Shown here: piece after piece, positions 5,441-7,976 of the stretch
Layout of the letters: each line of letters begins with the position of its first letter
Numbering within the stretch: position 1 is the first letter of the stretch
Position numbers and translations under genes: made by a program
The notes under the pieces: generated by a model
What the model saw: only the letters and a program-made list of their open reading frames with translations
Told to the model about the DNA's origin: nothing
The model's database searches: none
Assembly (NCBI GenBank): GCA_025060595.1
Contig: JANXBX010000003.1
Coordinates: 1-7,976 of the forward strand
Source: Synergistota bacterium
GTDB taxonomy: Bacteria > Synergistota > GBS-1
Direction: 5' to 3'
Length of the DNA: 7,976 bases

Positions 5441-7345
5441 TTATTCCTCCACTAATATCCTATAAACCGGATCTATTTCGCTAATAAACATGGAAGGAGC
5501 ACTGGAAAAGATTGAACCAAATATTTTTCTCCTCCTGCAAGCAGTCATATAGAGACGATCCATTGCCCTTGTCATCCCTACGTAACATAATCTCCTCTCC
5601 TCTTCAATATCTTCACGAGTATTAAAGCTTCTATAGAGGGGAAATAGCCCTTGTTCCATTCCCACCATAAAAACCACAGGAAATTCAAGCCCCTTTGCAG
5701 CATGAAGAGTGAGAAGACTTATAGCATCCTCAGCTCCCTTAGCTAAATCCTGATCTGTGTAAAGAGATATTTTATCAAGAAAAGCCTCAAGAGTAAGCCC
5801 TGGTTCCTCCTCTTCAAAGCGAGATATTACAGTTAACATCTCCTCCAGGTTCTTTAACCTATCTTCTCCATCCTTTTCCTGAGAACGAAGCATTTCTAAG
5901 TAACCGCTTTTCTCAAGAACCTCAACATAAAGCTCTCTTAACGTAATAAGATTAACTTTCTCTCTTAAGCTATCTATAAGGTTTGAGAAGGAAAGCAAAG
6001 CATTTACAATTTTTTTCTGCCCAGAAAAAGTTTTAAGGCCTTCCCATATACTTATTTTATTAGATAATATATGCTCTTTTAAGGAAAGGATAGTCTTTTT
6101 CCCTATTCCCCTTGACAGCGCTAGTAAAGCTCTTTCAAGACTTAAAAGATCATATGGCGAAACAAGAATTCTCAAGTAGGCCAAGGCATCTTTTATTTCT
6201 TTCCTCTCATAGAATCGAACACCACTTATAACTTTATAGGGGAAACCATACCTCATAAAAAGTTCCTCATAAAATCGAGATTGTGCATTAATTCTATAGA
6301 GTAACGCTATATCCTTAAAGGAGTAACCAGCTTTCCTAAGAGAGTTAATCTCATTCAGTATGAACTCACTTTCATCAAGTTCAGTTTGACCTATATATAC
6401 TAGGACTGGTTTCCCCTTACCTCTATTAGTCCAAAGCTTTTTAGGATATCTGCTTACATTATTAGATATTACACTGTTTGCTGCCTCAAGTATGGACAAG
6501 GTTGAGCGATAGTTTTGCTCAAGATATATTATTTTAGCTTCCGGAAAATCCTCTTCAAAGTTTAATATTATATTTGGATCAGAACCCCTCCAGCTGTATA
6601 TGGATTGATCTGGATCTCCAACTGCTGTTAATCTCCTCGTACCAGAAGATATGATCTTAGCTAAGAGAAACTGAGGTTTATTTATATCCTGATATTCATC
6701 TACAAGGACATATTTAAATCTTTTAGTATATTTATTTCTTAAAAACTCATCTTTGAGAAGCTTCAATGGTTCAATAAGAAGATCATCAAAATCAACAGCT
6801 TTAAGATTTCTCTTTTTCCTCTCATATTCAAAATAAATATCAGATAAAACTTTATCTTTCGGAGTATATGGAATAAACTCTTCAGGAGATATCATGCGGC
6901 TCTTAAGAAAGCTTATTTTAGAGACACAATATTGAGAGGTTATACCATCAATTTTAGGCGATATATCATTTATAACCTCTTCCAATAGGTTTTCTCTATC
7001 ATCCTCGTCAAGAACTATCCCTTCAAACCCTTCTGCTCTTAAAAGCCTCAAACCAAAAGAATGAAAAGTAGAAAGAATTAACCCTTCTATATTCCCATTT
7101 AATAACTTATTCACTCTCTCTTTCATTTCTGAGGCAGCTTTGTTAGTAAAGGTAACAGCTAATATTTCGTAAGGAGAAGCCAAACCTTCCGAAAGTATAT
7201 ACGCTATCTTATAAGTTATTACTCTTGTTTTACCACTTCCAGCTCCAGCTAAGACAAGAAGCGGTCCATCTGTATAAAAGACTGCCTCCCTCTGGGAAGG
7301 ATTCAGTTCTTCAAGAAATTTCGTAAACTTCTGGTGCTCTATCAT
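5441..7345 (-). CDS. UvrD/PcrA/Rep-type superfamily 1 DNA helicase
   Basis: This is an ATP-driven 3'-to-5' DNA helicase acting in repair, replication restart or removal of proteins from DNA. The order of SF1A motifs is complete: Q-motif LNPSQREAV (14-22), Walker A AGAGSGKT (33-40), Ia VTFTNKAASEM (64-74), Ib STFHSFGLRLLR (92-103), Walker B DEYQD (216-220), III GDPDQSIYSWRG (243-254), IV EQNYRST (276-282), V LHAAKGLEF (547-555) and VI YVGMTRA (588-594). At 634 residues it is shorter than typical PcrA/UvrD (about 700-750), mainly because it stops about 40 residues after motif VI. It therefore lacks the C-terminal tail that binds RNA polymerase in PcrA, and UvrD, PcrA and Rep cannot be told apart here. 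The ATG lies 35 bp inside the upstream amidase gene. The only strong Shine-Dalgarno, AAAGGAGGT (7377-7369), is 23 nt away. Confidence 0.94.
   Translation of the reverse strand: MIEHQKFTKFLEELNPSQREAVFYTDGPLLVLAGAGSGKTRVITYKIAYILSEGLASPYEILAVTFTNKAASEMKERVNKLLNGNIEGLILSTFHSFGLRLLRAEGFEGIVLDEDDRENLLEEVINDISPKIDGITSQYCVSKISFLKSRMISPEEFIPYTPKDKVLSDIYFEYERKKRNLKAVDFDDLLIEPLKLLKDEFLRNKYTKRFKYVLVDEYQDINKPQFLLAKIISSGTRRLTAVGDPDQSIYSWRGSDPNIILNFEEDFPEAKIIYLEQNYRSTLSILEAANSVISNNVSRYPKKLWTNRGKGKPVLVYIGQTELDESEFILNEINSLRKAGYSFKDIALLYRINAQSRFYEELFMRYGFPYKVISGVRFYERKEIKDALAYLRILVSPYDLLSLERALLALSRGIGKKTILSLKEHILSNKISIWEGLKTFSGQKKIVNALLSFSNLIDSLREKVNLITLRELYVEVLEKSGYLEMLRSQEKDGEDRLKNLEEMLTVISRFEEEEPGLTLEAFLDKISLYTDQDLAKGAEDAISLLTLHAAKGLEFPVVFMVGMEQGLFPLYRSFNTREDIEEERRLCYVGMTRAMDRLYMTACRRRKIFGSIFSSAPSMFISEIDPVYRILVEE
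5446..5450 (-). promoter_or_regulatory. Ribosome binding site of coaE
   Basis: GGAGG on the minus strand sits within the last codons of the helicase gene, 7 nt before the coaE ATG. It supports the chosen coaE start and coupled translation. Confidence 0.75.
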
Positions 7346-7976
7346 CGAAAACAGGGATGATCCCCCTTACCTCCTTTACTCTGCTTAATTCTAGTTCTGC
7401 AAATATAACGGTTTCCACATCAGTCCCACCAGCTATAATATCTCCCCAAGGATCAACCACAAGTGAATTTCCATTAAAGAGAAGGTCTCCCTCTTTACCA
7501 CACCTATTAACTCCGATTACATAGCATTGGTTTTCAATAGCCCTCGCTTGTAAAAGTATCCTCCAATGAGCTATTCGAGCTGCCGGCCACTGAGCAGGAA
7601 CAAATATAATCTGTGCACCCTTTAAAGCAAGAGTTCTAATAAGTTCGGGAAATCGTAAATCGTAACATATAATCAATCCACATTTTACTCCCTCAAGATC
7701 GAATAGACAAAGCTCTCTTCCTCTTGCAAAAGTCTTATCCTCACCCATCAAACCAAAAAGATGTATTTTACGATATACTCCCAAAGGTTTTCCCTCTCTA
7801 TTAAAAACAAAAGAGGTATTGTATATATTCCCTTTCTCAAAAAAAGGAATACTGCCTCCAACTACATTTACATTATAACGAATAGCTATATCCATTAAAA
7901 ACTTAAGTGTTTTGGGATTTTCAACAGGGGCCAAGTCTCTCAGGTTTTTTATATCGTAGCTTGTATCCCACATCTC
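7311..7976 (-). CDS. Nitrilase-superfamily carbon-nitrogen hydrolase (omega-amidase-like), 5' end cut by window
   Basis: The family hydrolyses amide bonds of small molecules through a Glu-Lys-Cys triad. This branch resembles omega-amidases that clear deaminated glutamine or asparagine. Counting from the first in-window Met (7973-7971), Lys69 lies in YRKIHLF and the nucleophile Cys103 in GLIICYDLRFPE, while EGVKCG (94-99) and VPAQWP are typical supporting segments. The codon just before that Met is GAG (7976-7974), giving EMWDT, which fits the conserved LPEMWxTxY and would be the catalytic Glu. The true start therefore lies outside, and roughly 40-45 residues are missing. The C-terminus RGIIPVFDDRAPEVY is as expected for the family and overlaps the helicase start by 35 bp. 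It is the first visible gene of the amidase-helicase-coaE operon. The exact substrate is not decidable from sequence. Confidence 0.92.
   Translation of the reverse strand, partial: EMWDTSYDIKNLRDLAPVENPKTLKFLMDIAIRYNVNVVGGSIPFFEKGNIYNTSFVFNREGKPLGVYRKIHLFGLMGEDKTFARGRELCLFDLEGVKCGLIICYDLRFPELIRTLALKGAQIIFVPAQWPAARIAHWRILLQARAIENQCYVIGVNRCGKEGDLLFNGNSLVVDPWGDIIAGGTDVETVIFAELELSRVKEVRGIIPVFDDRAPEVYEIS

Overview
The window looks like part of a low-GC bacterial chromosome. The proteins are rich in Lys, Glu and Ile, genes are packed tightly with overlapping ends, and CRISPR adaptation genes sit beside core metabolic genes. Together these suggest a thermophilic or anaerobic deep-branching bacterium (for example a Synergistota-, Atribacterota- or Thermotogota-like lineage). 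That placement is inference, and the window has no rRNA or tRNA to settle it.

Left part (1-3212, all minus strand): transcription runs right to left through comB, cas6, cas1 and cas2, then a roughly 300-nt leader, then the first repeat of a CRISPR array that leaves the window at base 1. Cas6 would cut the precursor crRNA and Cas1-Cas2 would insert new spacers at the leader end. No interference (effector) genes are present, so they must lie elsewhere or be missing. The repeat ends with an 8-nt tag, ATTGCGAC, directly after a CCCT/AGGG hairpin, which is the geometry expected for Cas6 cutting. Two things stand out. The cas1 reading frame lacks its usual N-terminal beta-strands because cas6 ends almost on top of it. 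The cas genes are also joined by a 23-bp overlap to comB, a phosphosulfolactate phosphatase gene.

Middle (3213-4865): a 163-residue exported protein, extremely rich in Tyr and Trp, has a PKD-like domain and a C-terminal anchor resembling a sorting signal. It has its own clear promoter and ribosome binding site on the minus strand. Divergent from it is an EamA-family ten-helix transporter on the plus strand.

Right part (4830-7976, minus strand): a tight operon of a nitrilase-family amidase (cut by the window edge), a UvrD/PcrA-type helicase and coaE (dephospho-CoA kinase). Its genes overlap or sit 2 nt apart. coaE ends inside the 3' end of the convergent transporter gene.

The most interesting items are the 5'-truncated cas1, the self-complementary leader-proximal spacer with a second inverted repeat across the leader-repeat junction, the palindrome in the presumed leader promoter, and the aromatic-rich surface protein. 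Nothing here by itself proves a new system.
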